A stretch of 64,000 bases of DNA, taken from positions 2,495,001 through 2,559,000 of the forward strand of contig NC_081815.1 of NCBI RefSeq assembly GCF_030704535.1. The letters run 5' to 3'. Positions 51,101 through 61,142 of this stretch are shown one piece after another (the stretch's first letter is position 1; each line of letters opens with the position of its first letter). Under the pieces are notes generated by a model. That model saw only the letters and a program-made list of their open reading frames with translations, made no database searches and was not told where the DNA came from. This DNA is from Vitis vinifera (lineage: Eukaryota; Streptophyta; Magnoliopsida; Vitales; Vitaceae). Position numbers and translations under genes: made by a program.

Positions 51101-54100
51101 AAGGAAAAAAAAATAGAAACGCCAATAAAGTGTCTTTAAATTTTTCTCGAGAAAATGAAAAATGATTTTACACAAAAACTTTGTATGACCCACAATATAA
51201 CAGAAAATGAATATAACAAACAAATATTAAATTATTAATATGAATAAAACAGTATCTCATATATATTTTAAACTAAATATTATCTTAAAAGTATGGTATA
51301 AGTATTTCATTAGAATAATTTCATTGAATAGCTCTAAGTATATATAATGCTCATAAATTATAAAACATAAGAATATATAACATTATATACATCATAAAAT
51401 TAACATATATGTATATATATTATCATTAAAAACATATCTCCTAACATGATATATATTATATAGAAGTTTAATTATTATTATTTTATTTTTTTACCATTTC
51501 CAACAAAAGTGAAAACTTAAAATGAGATTTTGTGCATTAAATATCTGAAGAAAAAAAAAATAATTTTTCTTAAACAAACACATTTTCAAAAATAAAAAGA
51601 AAAGAAAAATATCAAAATAAAAACGGTTTCCATAAAATAAGGAGGAAATTATGTTAACATGCATTATTTATGAAATATGGATGAAAAGAAAATCTATAAA
51701 AAAAAGAAAAAACATTTTTACGGAGAGTGCATTTGGAAAAAAAATAATTATTATTTCGTGCATTGAAACAATGTCTATCTCACATTACCAAAAAAATGTC
51801 CTTACTTATGTTTTAATATTAAAATAATACTATTTTGAGCTTAAAATAACATTGTTTTGAGCTCAAAGTACATTTATTTGTTGAATGATATACCATCCTC
51901 ATGTGAGTTAGGCCGATATAAGTGGCAACTCATATACACATATAAAAACATTTTTCAAGTAATGTGAAGTAGGCACAGTTCTAGTGCATGAAATGGGATT
52001 TGTTTTCCCAAAATACACTTCTTATACAAATAACTTTTTTGGGTTCTCTTTTTATCCATATTTTGTAAATAGTGCATGTGTACGTTATTTCCCCTAAAAT
52101 ATAAAAAATAAAAACATTTTTTAAACTAAATATGACCTAAAACTCCTAAATTCCTTTTAATACGTAGTAACCATAAAATCCGTTATTTTAATATTTTTCT
52201 TCATAATTGGTAATAACCAACAATTATCAATATTGTTTTGAAATTTCTCTTATAATTGGTAATGCAATGTAGAAATCTACATATAAATGTCATTATTTTT
52301 GCTCCCTTGTATGTGTGTAATGTGTCATCATAAAAGAAAAAAATGTCTCTTTTTTCCTTGTTTGATTTTTTTTTAATTTAAGAAAAAAAGATTGACGGGG
52401 ACGTTTCTTCAATTTTTTACTTTAAAAAATAAATATTGAGTTTTAAATTTTTTTTTTCTCTAATGAATAATTTTTGACTTGTTTTATATTATTAACCAAG
52501 AGGAAGAAAAAAAAAAGGAAAAAAAAAACAATAAAAGAAATGAAATGAAATCTATCTATCTATCCATCTCTATATATTCTAACAAAATCTTTATCATTTT
52601 CTAAGCAAAGCATACTTATTCCAATTTTTCATTTTTACAAAGTCATATCATCTATGTATATATATAATGGACTTTAGCCCAATTACATCCATTTGACTTA
52701 TTATATGTTATTAAAAGGCCTAAAATACAATTCTCCCTAAAATGAAATTTATCTTCACAATTTTCCTCAATTAATTATGTTTTATTTAAATGTATATCAT
52801 TATTTATTAAATAAAAATTAAAATATAAAAAGAAAAAGAAAAAAAGAAAAAATTAAATATTTTATTATTTTAAAAATAATTAATATAAATTAATTTTAAA
52901 TATATTAAGAAATTATTTTTTCAGTTTTTATTTAGTTTATATAAAACAATATTATTGATATACTAAAATTTATTTTTCTATTACAGTAATTGAATTGCAA
53001 ATAGTAAAAAGATAATGTAATTTCTTCCAAAATATCCATATACTAGTTTTTCAATTCACGAATTTAAAATTTATCATATATTATCTCATAAGAAAAATAC
53101 GTAACGCTAAACCCTTGAATGTCTCATAACACTTGCAGTTTTGTCCACTGCTGCCCTTAAAAATATTTTTAGGACCAACTCAACGATACTTTCGAACACG
53201 TAACCTAAAGTTTGTGATTTTTGTGATTCATAAAGTAAAAAAATCAGTATACAAAATTAGAAAGCGCAACTTTTCTGTACGATCATGCCAAGTGGCACAA
53301 CCATAAAGGCCCTCCAAAAGGTGGCTTGATCATAAGGAAGCATAATTATGGTCCGACCAAATAAAACCACCGCCCACCATACAAACCACTGTATCTACGT
53401 ACACGTGGCGCATAGAAAAATATGCGGTCCCACCTAGATTTCTATTTCCAACAAAAGAGGAGGCTCTAGATCCTGGCCAACCCACCTACAAGCCTCAAGC
53501 CACCCCTATGTGCAAGATATAATTGTATGTACCAATCAGAAGGCTGTGAGTTGCTTGCCCTTGATCTTGTTGAGTTTAAAACAAAGCAAGAAAATTGTCA
53601 ACGTCATCTACGTTTGTGATGTCTCTACCTCTCAGATTCCTCAACCAACGCTTAGTTTTGAGTGGGTCCCTACAAATACTAATCCGCGAAGGGAGGGTGA
53701 CGATGCTTTTGTGAGGACACTCATCACCCCCACCCGTCACAGAAGCTTCACGCCTCATGAGTTCTACGACTATAGTGACACGTGTCTTGGAAAAAGAAAC
53801 GGGCCATAAATTCTTCTGACACGATGTTTCTGTATTTTATGGGACCACTCTCGTTGTGAAACGTGTCATGCCTCGTCAGAAGCAATCGTAACTTTTTAAT
53901 TAAATTATATGATGCTAATTTTTTTAAAAAAATATGAAGCATTGAATTGTACTAAATAACGGACTACCTGAGAGCCACCATGGCCGTCGTAGACGCCGAA
54001 GAAATGGACGGGGGAGATCTCTCTGGAGGTTCTCGAAGCTGGTGCCGTACAACCGCCGATGTGATCGCACGTGCGAGACATGAACCCCGGGACAACCGCC

Positions 54101-54456
54101 ACGGCGTCCTCCATCTCTCTCCGTCTCCCAATCACCGAAGTGAACCCCCAGGTCACTCCCTTGTTGTTCCTCCCCACACACTTCTCTCTCGCCGCTACCG
54201 TCACCGTCGTCTCCCCTCCGCTTCCGCCGCTGTAGCTTGCAGGAGTAGGATTCTCCATCCGCGGAACCACGGCCTCTGCTACAACGGCAGCGAGATACTC
54301 GCCGGAGCTGCTGCTAGTAACGGATATGTCACCGCCGGAGCTAGTGGTGCTGCGAGCGTCTTCAGTGCCGAGTATTGAGGAAACGCCGGAGCCTGTAGAA
54401 TCCAGTTCGTGTTCGGATCCAAGAGGCTGGAGATCATCGTCTTCCAAGGGCTCCAT
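42180..54456 (-). CDS. Clade A protein phosphatase 2C (ABI1-like ABA co-receptor), 4 exons with very large introns
   Basis: Clade A PP2Cs dephosphorylate SnRK2 kinases and are inhibited by ABA-bound PYR/PYL receptors. Exons in transcript order: 54456-53968, 48010-47723, 47419-47314, 42487-42180, in frame to 396 aa from the MEPLEDDD start. Motifs: [19 protein letters not shown] (metal Asp157), [54 protein letters not shown] (Asp326), [13 protein letters not shown] (Asp377). Trp279 in [12 protein letters not shown] matches the tryptophan that contacts the ABA receptor gate, so receptor regulation is likely. Oddity: TVDQKPDRED has Gln258 where DHKPDR is usual. An in-frame ATG further out (54603) would add 49 residues, but that region holds G-boxes and looks like promoter or leader. 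Introns 1 and 3 are about 6.0 and 4.8 kb and full of repeats. The exact paralogue (ABI1/HAB/other) is not settled. Confidence 0.92.
42488..47313. other. PP2C intron 3 (about 4.8 kb)
   Basis: A long intron of mixed, degenerate sequence. It contains a 56-base tandem repeat (45408-45573) and a short inverted pair (about 44470-44490 and 44668-44700: TCTTTGGAGGTCT / AGACCTCCAAGAACCAAAGT). A GTAT microsatellite lies at about 46729-46745. No coding domain was seen. Confidence 0.6.
45408..45573. repeat. 56-base tandem repeat, about 3 copies
   Basis: TAAGCTTCTAAACAATAAAC starts at 45408, 45464 and 45520, an exact 56-base period. The rest of each unit (CCAACCATCTTTACACAGTT, then CACTAATACTTAAAA) is conserved with few changes. 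The third copy is slightly degraded. Intronic minisatellite. Confidence 0.9.
49200..49900 (-). mobile_element. LTR-retrotransposon-like relic in PP2C intron 1
   Basis: Read on the minus strand, the block has CCTATTTATATTT, then AATAAATGAGAAATGAATTC, then GGAATCTTTGATAGAGCAGT. This is the composition and order often seen across an LTR promoter and polyadenylation region. No partner LTR or protein domain was seen. Probably a truncated or solo LTR. Weak. Confidence 0.3.
53401..53410. promoter_or_regulatory. G-box/ABRE-like site inside PP2C intron 1
   Basis: ACACGTGGCG has the CACGTGGC core of ABA-responsive elements. It lies about 560 bases inside the intron from exon 1. Confidence 0.5.
53777..53786. 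promoter_or_regulatory. Palindromic G-box inside PP2C intron 1
   Basis: GACACGTGTC is a perfect palindrome around the CACGTG core, about 180 bases downstream of the exon 1 donor on the transcribed strand. Confidence 0.5.
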
Positions 54457-56385
54457 TTGTGGAAACTGGAATGCCTTCACATCCAGCAGAGAGTATAACA
54501 AAGGAGGAGGAGAGAAGGAAAAGAGCGAGAATGGGATAAAAGGAGAGGGGGGAGAGCTAGGAGGTGACACGTGTGAGGAGATGTGACTCGATGACACACG
54601 CATCCGTAGTGAAGCCAATTGATTGTAGTCGTACTCAGTTGCTTTTCGCTGCGTCGCCACGTGTCCCTCTCTGATCTGACGGTGCCAAGCTGGTGTTGCG
54701 GTAGAGGTCGAGTCTCTGAATTATTGTTGTAGTCATAGTGATTCGGTGGTGGACTTGGTTCCCTCCAGTTTCTGCACCAGCAATCATCGCATGATGTGTC
54801 ACCCTGTGAGCTGTCCGTTTCCTTTCTTTCTCACCCCCATTTTCACCATCTCACAATTGTAACCTTTTACCACAAAACCGCGTCCACCGAATGATTGCCT
54901 CTCTCCGTGAGGAATCTAGCAGTATATGTTAGGCGGACCTGGCAAATGGTACTCTCTCTTCGTAGTGGCCACGTGGCATCCGTCTTAAAATAGAATTTGA
55001 CCTTTACAAGTTAGAAGTATCAGGAAGTCGGTTGGCCGACACGTTGACGGACGATGAGGGAGATCTGACGGCTGTCAGCCCATCATATGTTCACATGAGA
55101 TGGATGTGGTGGTGGATCCAGCGTGGGATTAAGGTCGTATTGACGAGACAGGCGACGAGCAAATAAGAAGATGACACGTGGTTTTTACTCAGCCCCACGT
55201 CAGGACAGGACACGTATCTCCTCTAACGGAGACTAGTTCCTCCACAAGTCTTGGATAGAAGTAGGAAAAAGTTGAGGGCAAAGATTCCATGGATTTAATG
55301 ACTATATTAACCCCCAACGTGGAAAATGTTGAACATGGAACACCGAATACCTATCACAGGGGAGGGACTGTTTGGTAACAGTGTCAGTTGTGTCCCAGGA
55401 AAGGTCTGAGCACTATTTTCAGCTGTTTTTACCGAAAATGGATGATTTTAACTTAGGAACCAAGCAATTGGTTGGTTTCTTCACGAGTATCTCAAGGTTT
55501 AGATTATTGGAATGGTAGGATATAAGAAATCGCAGCTTGATTTGGTTAATCATGAGATACATCCCAATTATTATTGTTAATTTAGTAGAATATTAGCTGG
55601 AATGCACTTGCTACTATGTTTGTTTTAGGTGCTTATTGGATTCAGCCACGTGTTTGGTTCTTTGCTCCCATATTGATTCCGATCTATCCTTGGCGTGTCA
55701 AATTAATTATTGGGGCGACATAAGCGGGGCTTGGGGCTAACACACTTGTGGATCCAACCGGCCCGTCAAATTGTTATTGTTAGTGGACTCGGGCCCAAGG
55801 TAGACTCCAAATGGGCCTTTAAACTCCAGCTGGGTGAGCCTTATCCCTGGTCCACTCTACACTATTTCATTAATCTGCATTCAACTACAAATTTATATCT
55901 AATAAAGCGTAGGAGAGATTGTGGAATGTGGACACTTCAAAAGAGGCGGGTTCCTATTGTCTTTGTAGAGAGTCAAGAGTCAAGAGTCCAAAATGAACCA
56001 TTTCCAACATGAAACGGCTCGCCTAATACTTCCCAATCATGATCCAAAACCTAGCAAGGGAACAGCTTTGATCAAACCACATGGTTCACGCATGGGATGA
56101 GGGTGGCCCACGTCATGTCCAGTGTCCACTTGTTCATTGTCTCGTATTTCGGTCAAAAGGGGAGAACTTAGCTGCTCTGGCGTACGCAGCGGCCAGAATG
56201 CAATTCTCCAATCACTTTGATCATCAACCCATCATGGTCGTGTCTTGACTGTGTCAGAGCTTACGTTTGTAATTACTGTACCCATGCCCATTGCAGAGAA
56301 ACCAAGCCTTGATGGTGGGCAGAGTTTCATCACAAAGGCTAGTCCGTGTAGGACGCGCCTTTGCACTTTTGGTGCCCCTCCAACT
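54457..56385. promoter_or_regulatory. Divergent intergenic region between PP2C and RING genes with ACGT-element cluster
   Basis: CACGTG or ACGT-core sites occur at 54567-54574 (ACACGTGT), 54657-54664 (CCACGTGT), 54969-54976 (CCACGTGG), 55174-55181 (ACACGTGG), about 55194-55201 (CCCACGTC) and about 55209-55214 (ACACGT). ABREs of this kind, in multiple copies, confer ABA induction through AREB/ABF bZIP factors; clade A PP2C genes are classic ABA-induced feedback targets. The genes on either side are transcribed away from this region, so both could use it. No coding region is supported inside. Confidence 0.65.
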
Positions 56386-56392
56386 ATAAAAA
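56386..56392 (+). promoter_or_regulatory. TATA box, RING-H2 gene
   Basis: TATAAAA lies about 96 bases before the ATG at 56482. A second TATAAATA at 56451 is only 31 bases before the ATG, so it would leave almost no leader; the first is more likely. Confidence 0.55.
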
Positions 56393-56481
56393 TCCAGACA
56401 GTTGGTCACAATGTCAAACCCCCACTCTCTCTTATAGATAAGACTCCCTCTATAAATATCTCTCTCTGTCTCTGTGTTTGT

Positions 56482-56790
56482 ATGGCAGCCAAATCCCCAG
56501 AATCAAGCCTCATGGTGAACCGTCATATCGATCTGTGCTTTGATCTCGACCTGGCTATAACAGCAGTGGATGATACGAGTGAGATCTCAAAATCAACCTC
56601 CATGGTATCCACCATGCCGACGGTTACTGCAGTGGACGCCTGCACGGTCTGCAGGGAAGGCTTTCAATCAGGTGAGGGTGGTAAGCAACTTCCCTGTGGC
56701 CATTTCTACCATGCCGGTTGTATAGCTTCATGGCTCTCCCTCCGCAACTCCTGTCCGCTGTGCCGGTGCAGCGTCCCCGGCGAAGACTGA
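56482..56790 (+). CDS. Small intronless RING-H2 finger protein (putative E3 ubiquitin ligase)
   Basis: A single exon encodes 102 aa. The C-terminal half is a RING-H2 domain with spacing C-x2-C-x14-C-x-H-x2-H-x2-C-x10-C-x2-C (CTVC, LPCGHFYHAGCIASW, CPLC), so all eight zinc ligands are present. The Trp after the sixth ligand (IASWL), needed for E2 binding in this class, is also kept. The N-terminal half (VNRHIDLCFDLDLAI, then Ser/Thr-rich) has no membrane segment or known domain. Such proteins act as RING-type ubiquitin ligases; the target is unknown. It is transcribed divergently from the PP2C gene. The open frame extends upstream, but ATGGCAGCC at 56482 is the first good start after the TATA box. 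Confidence 0.85.
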   Translation: MAAKSPESSLMVNRHIDLCFDLDLAITAVDDTSEISKSTSMVSTMPTVTAVDACTVCREGFQSGEGGKQLPCGHFYHAGCIASWLSLRNSCPLCRCSVPGED

Positions 56791-59554
56791 TCAGTGATCG
56801 CAGACATATTCACTGCATCTCTTGTTTTGGATTTTGCTTAGAGTAGGCGCAAATCCTTTTGTATACTACTCTTACCTATTTGAAATATAGAATTCCTTTT
56901 TCCATTTCCATCATAGTCTTTGCATGAAACAATCTTACTGATCCGTGAGTTGGTGGCTTCTGTTTGAATACTGCTAAATGTCAAGGCAAATGCTCGCCCC
57001 ACATGGTATGTTGTCATACTTACCTACCATCCTTTATTTGATATATATTTTCTCATCCAATTTCAGAGAACCACAACACACAGAAAATTAAAGCACAAAA
57101 AACTGGGGCACAGCAGGCTGTTTCTCTTTTTCTCGTTGACAAATGAGTTCTTCCCTGTACAAGTGAAAACTCCAGGGATGATGTTTCTCGGATGGAAGCC
57201 ATTTGCTTCATATGAAGCCCGCCTGGGCCCCAGGCTTAATTTTGACCCTTTTTTCCGGGTCAGGTATGTACGAAGACTTGAGACTTAGTTTAATAGCTGG
57301 AAGTAAGCTAATCAGAAATGCCTTCTTTCTTATCTTTCGTTTCCAATTTTTATTTTTTTTATCAGGGTTGAGAAATTCTTTATTTTATAATTAACCAAGA
57401 TTCATTTATCATTAAAAAAGATTTCTAAACGTCTGCTAAATGAATTTTTTAAGAAACTTTGACTTACAAATTTGTGCTCATGTAATTCCATGTCATAAAG
57501 TTCATGAATTTAGTAGGTCAAACGGGATTTTTATTTTTTATTTTTGATTGTGATATCTTTTTCCAATAATTTATTGTATTACTTTTTTTTGGTTAACCAA
57601 ATTCCTTATTTTGAAACAAATTGAACAATCCACCACTTATATTATCCAAATAATTTAAAGTTTAAGATGAAATTAGGTTATGCTTAAACAATTCTTGTAT
57701 TAAATTAATGTTATGATGAGTTTTTTTATTATTCATTCTTTATATTTGTTTATTTTCTATCATTTTTTAGTCCAAAATGTTTTATTTTCTAGATACAAAG
57801 TGTACTTTCATGAAAAAAAAAAAACATGAAAAGATTCAATTTATTGAAATTTTTTAAAAATTATACTTAATTTGTATTGATTCACATCCAATTTTGTAGA
57901 TATTGTGTGATTTATACGCCTTTAAAACACGTCTACAATATTAAAAATAGTTTATATTTGATTGGTAGACTCACATGATTATATTCTTGAAGTTTTTTTA
58001 TAATGTCTCATATCCCTCTTAATCATGTAAATACATTTAAAAAGTTGTGAGGATCCCTTTGAAGATTTTTTGTGATGTCTTAGGAAGAAAAATTTAAAAG
58101 CCCATTTGGGCGATGGGATACAGGTCTTTACATAATTTACAATTTCATCGAACCAACAACACCCGTATCCATGGGAGCTCTCATGGAATCCATGTGCATG
58201 CATATGTTCCAAGTGCAACATGAGCCGGATTGCAAGTGGATTTATCAATTGATTTTGCAAATCCTTTTCCTATATTATATTATGAAAATAATTCATATAT
58301 GTATTTCAATTGGGGACAAATTTTTACATTAAATAGTATTTTTCGGTCCCATATTTTAGAAAGCACATTTAGCTTAAGAAACATTAAGAGTTTGTTTAAT
58401 AATTGTTTTCAAAACTAGTTTTCTATTTTTTATAATAAAAAAATTGAAAAACTCGTTTAACAACTAGAAACTATTTTCTATTTTTTTATATCAATAATAT
58501 AACATCTTTTTGTTGTTTTCAGTTATTTTCACTTGTTTTTTTTAGAATTGTTTTAAAAAATAATTATACAATCATATATAATAATTAAAAATAAAGTTTT
58601 TGATATAAAAATTATTTTTTCAAATATATTTAAAAATATTAAAAATATGTTAAAAATATTTCGGATTCCCAAATATATTTTTATTTTACAAAACATTATA
58701 GATTAGTTTTAAAAAACTATATTTCAGAATTGTTTTGAAAAATAGTTATCAAAAAATGACATAAGTATTTAATAAAACTTTAAAAGTGATTTTAAAAAAT
58801 CAAAAAATTACTTTTAAAGAAAATATTTCAATTAAAAAAATTTAAATAAAAATATTGTGAAACATAATCTATAATCTACTTGACAATACTTTTAAAAAAC
58901 ATTTATAATATAAAATATATTTTTTTGCAAATTAAATATTTAATAAAATTTTAAAAATACTTTTAAAATTTTAAAAAATCATCCATTGGTGTTTTTTGAA
59001 TAAACATTTGAGAGACAATTCTCTCAAAAAGGAAAACCATTTTAAATGCACTTTCTCAATACCATTAAATGCACGTATTAGAAAAATATATAAAAAGGAA
59101 AAAATTAAATAAAACCCAAATAATTATCTTTTTATTATCCTACACTAAATTAATATTAAATAACATATTGTCATTCTTTTTTCTTTAAAATGAAAAAAGA
59201 AAAGTTTACGACACCAAATTGATACTTTTTAACTTTACATCTCCCTTTTTGAAAGTATATAATAAAATTTAAGTTACCATGAAGGCTAAGGTAAAAAAAA
59301 ATCCTAATAATTTTCCCAAAGAAATTGAAGAGAGAAGAAAAAACCTAATCAATAAAATCTTAGTTTATGTTAACGTGCTATACAAGTAAAAAACGCAAAG
59401 AATAGAGTGGGTGATCAATGTCATTATCCATGGCCGACGAAGGTAAAGAAATGGGGGTGGGGGTGATCCATGACTATGGCGATATGACCATTAGTCAGTC
59501 AACCACGAATTTTGGACCTTATGGATTTTTTTTTTCTGTTAAGTGGGGTACACT

Positions 59555-59822
59555 CGTACTTTTATATTGATTTTTTGCTAAAAATAATTTATTTTCAAAA
59601 TTTGGATAATTTGTTTTTATTTTTTATTTTTTTATAATTTATTATAAAATAGAAAAAACTAAAATATATAACTTTTTTTTAAATAAAAAAATAATATATT
59701 AATTTTTCTTTATTTTTTAATACTTAATCGAAATAAAATATTACAAAAACAAACAACTTAATATTTAATACTATTAAACATTAAAGTTTTATTTAAAATT
59801 AAGTAAAAAACAAACACTACTT
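59555..59822. mobile_element. MITE copy 1 of a tandem pair (left end degraded)
   Basis: Parallel to the copy at 59836-60113 over its length: CTAAAAATAATTTATTTTCA, TATAATTTATTATAAAA, TTTCTTTATTTTTTAATACT and so on occur in the same order. The right end AAAAAACAAACACTACTT is kept; the left GTGTTTG end is missing. Confidence 0.65.
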
Positions 59823-59835
59823 AATTAATCATAGA

Positions 59836-60113
59836 TGGTGTTTGTTTTTTTGGTTTTTTTACTAAAAATATTTTATTTTCAAAATTTACATAGTTTATTT
59901 TTCTATTTTTTATAATTTATTATAAATTTTTTATTAAATACAAAAAAATTAAAATATGTAACTTTTCTTAAATAAAAAAAATAACATATTGATTTTTCTT
60001 TATTTTTTAATACTTGATAGAAATAAAATATTAAAAAAATAAATAACCTAATATTTAATATTATTAAATATTAAAATTCTATTTAGAAGTAAATAAAAAA
60101 ACAAATACCACCT
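59836..60113. mobile_element. MITE copy 2 of a tandem pair
   Basis: Has both ends: GGTGTTTGTTTTTTTGG on the left and AAAAAACAAATACCACC on the right. These match the ends of the elements at 15563 and 29637, although the interior differs and is much more AT-rich. Non-coding. Confidence 0.7.
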
Positions 60114-60385
60114 TAATCTTAATCTTAATATGAATTATATCTTAATCTTTTTTCTGCTAAGGAGGAATTTAAGATGCCGAGGGCTCATAATGAATATAGA
60201 TTTTATAATATATGGTTAGAGCTTATGATAATTACGAATAAATGAATAAAATCATATATCCAGAATATTTTGTGAAAATCTGGCTGCTTCTTACGGGCAA
60301 GATTTCTTAGGGTACAAAAAGTTGTGAAACAAAAGAAATGTGGGACAGGTGGAGGCTGCTAAGACCAAACAGCATCGTACTTGTT

Positions 60386-61142
60386 CTTCCATCCGGGAAT
60401 TCAAAAGGGAAAGGCATGTTTTGCTTGTCAATTTGGAAATAAATAGCTTTTCAAAACCTAAGATTTGGAATTCCAAGATTTCGCGTACAGAGTGGGTTTT
60501 TTATGCCTAATTTGCCCTTAGCTAGTTTTTATGTCAATATCCACGTTGCATGGTAAGTAGAAGGGTTAAAAAATAATAATAATAATAATTACAGTATGGA
60601 ATTTTCTAAACACTTCTCTCTCTCCTTCTTCACCACCCTGACAGGGTGTCCATATGAAAGTTCCTAATTTTTCAAAAATAATTAATAATAATAATAATTA
60701 TTATTATATTTTACATTTTTTTCAAACATTTCTCTCTTTCCTCCTTCTTGAATTATTGAAAAATTTCAATTTCCTAAAATAAGATTTCCCATCTTGTTTA
60801 GGGAAATCGGAAAATTTCAAATGGACACTCTAATTGGGTGGAGAGGAAGTCCAGGGAGAAATGTTTGAAAATTTTTAGAATGTAATTATTATTATTATTA
60901 TTAATTTTTTTTAACCCTTCTGCCTATGCAACGTGGATGTTGACGTGGAAATTAGGCAAGGGCAAATTGGGCATAAAAAACTCACACAGCACAGTGCGCA
61001 CAACAATCCATAGGGACCTTGGAATTCCATGGAATTCCAAAACTTGGGTTTGGAAATGCTATTTATTTGGCAGGCCAAAACATACTTTTCCCAATTCAAA
61101 ATACGTGGTTCTAGGAAATCGGAATTTGTTTTACGGGAAATG
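60386..61142. repeat. Large imperfect inverted repeat over the dioxygenase promoter and leader
   Basis: The left arm (about 60386-60680) is the imperfect reverse complement of the right arm (about 60795-61142). Matches by eye: CCACGTTGCA 60541-60550 with TGCAACGTGG 60927-60936; TTTTTTATGCC near 60497-60507 with its complement near 60968-60978; AAGGGTTAA 60561 with TTAACCCTT 60911; GTGTCCAT 60646 with ATGGACAC 60821; AAATAAATAGC 60437 with GCTATTTATTT 61048. The right arm ends at the dioxygenase ATG (61140-61142). The left arm keeps the matching CAT at 60390-60392 and a short minus-strand peptide frame resembling the leader frame of the right arm. Confidence 0.8.

Larger units (their letters stand above)
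48011..53967. other. PP2C intron 1 (about 6.0 kb), repeat-filled
   Basis: Three zones. Near exon 2 (48240-48960) is retroelement-like DNA with ATATGGAATTAGAGC resembling a tRNA-Met primer-binding site. Around 49200-49960 is an LTR-like block readable on the minus strand. From 50000 to 53100 it is extremely AT-rich with no recognisable gene. From 53280 to 53960 it is GC-richer and carries ACGT/G-box sites. Confidence 0.6.
56791..60385. other. AT-rich spacer upstream of the dioxygenase gene
   Basis: The RING gene 3' end runs to about 56910. The rest is strongly AT-rich, with long A and T runs near 58400-59000 and a tandem pair of related MITE-like copies at 59555-60113. No gene is supported. 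Confidence 0.55.

Noticed and set aside
53510-53809. 99-codon plus-strand frame in PP2C intron 1
   Set aside because: No motif; the stretch is better explained as intronic or regulatory DNA with G-boxes.
54601-54660. Frame beginning at 54660 as the PP2C N-terminus
   Set aside because: The codon at 54660-54658 is GTG, not ATG, and overlaps a CCACGTGT element. It is not a plausible eukaryotic start.
61029-61139. Longer dioxygenase start (in-frame ATG at 61029)
   Set aside because: The added 37 residues fall in the inverted-repeat leader and resemble no dioxygenase N-terminus; MENRGQSFSVLNCIDLSS at 61140 matches the family start.
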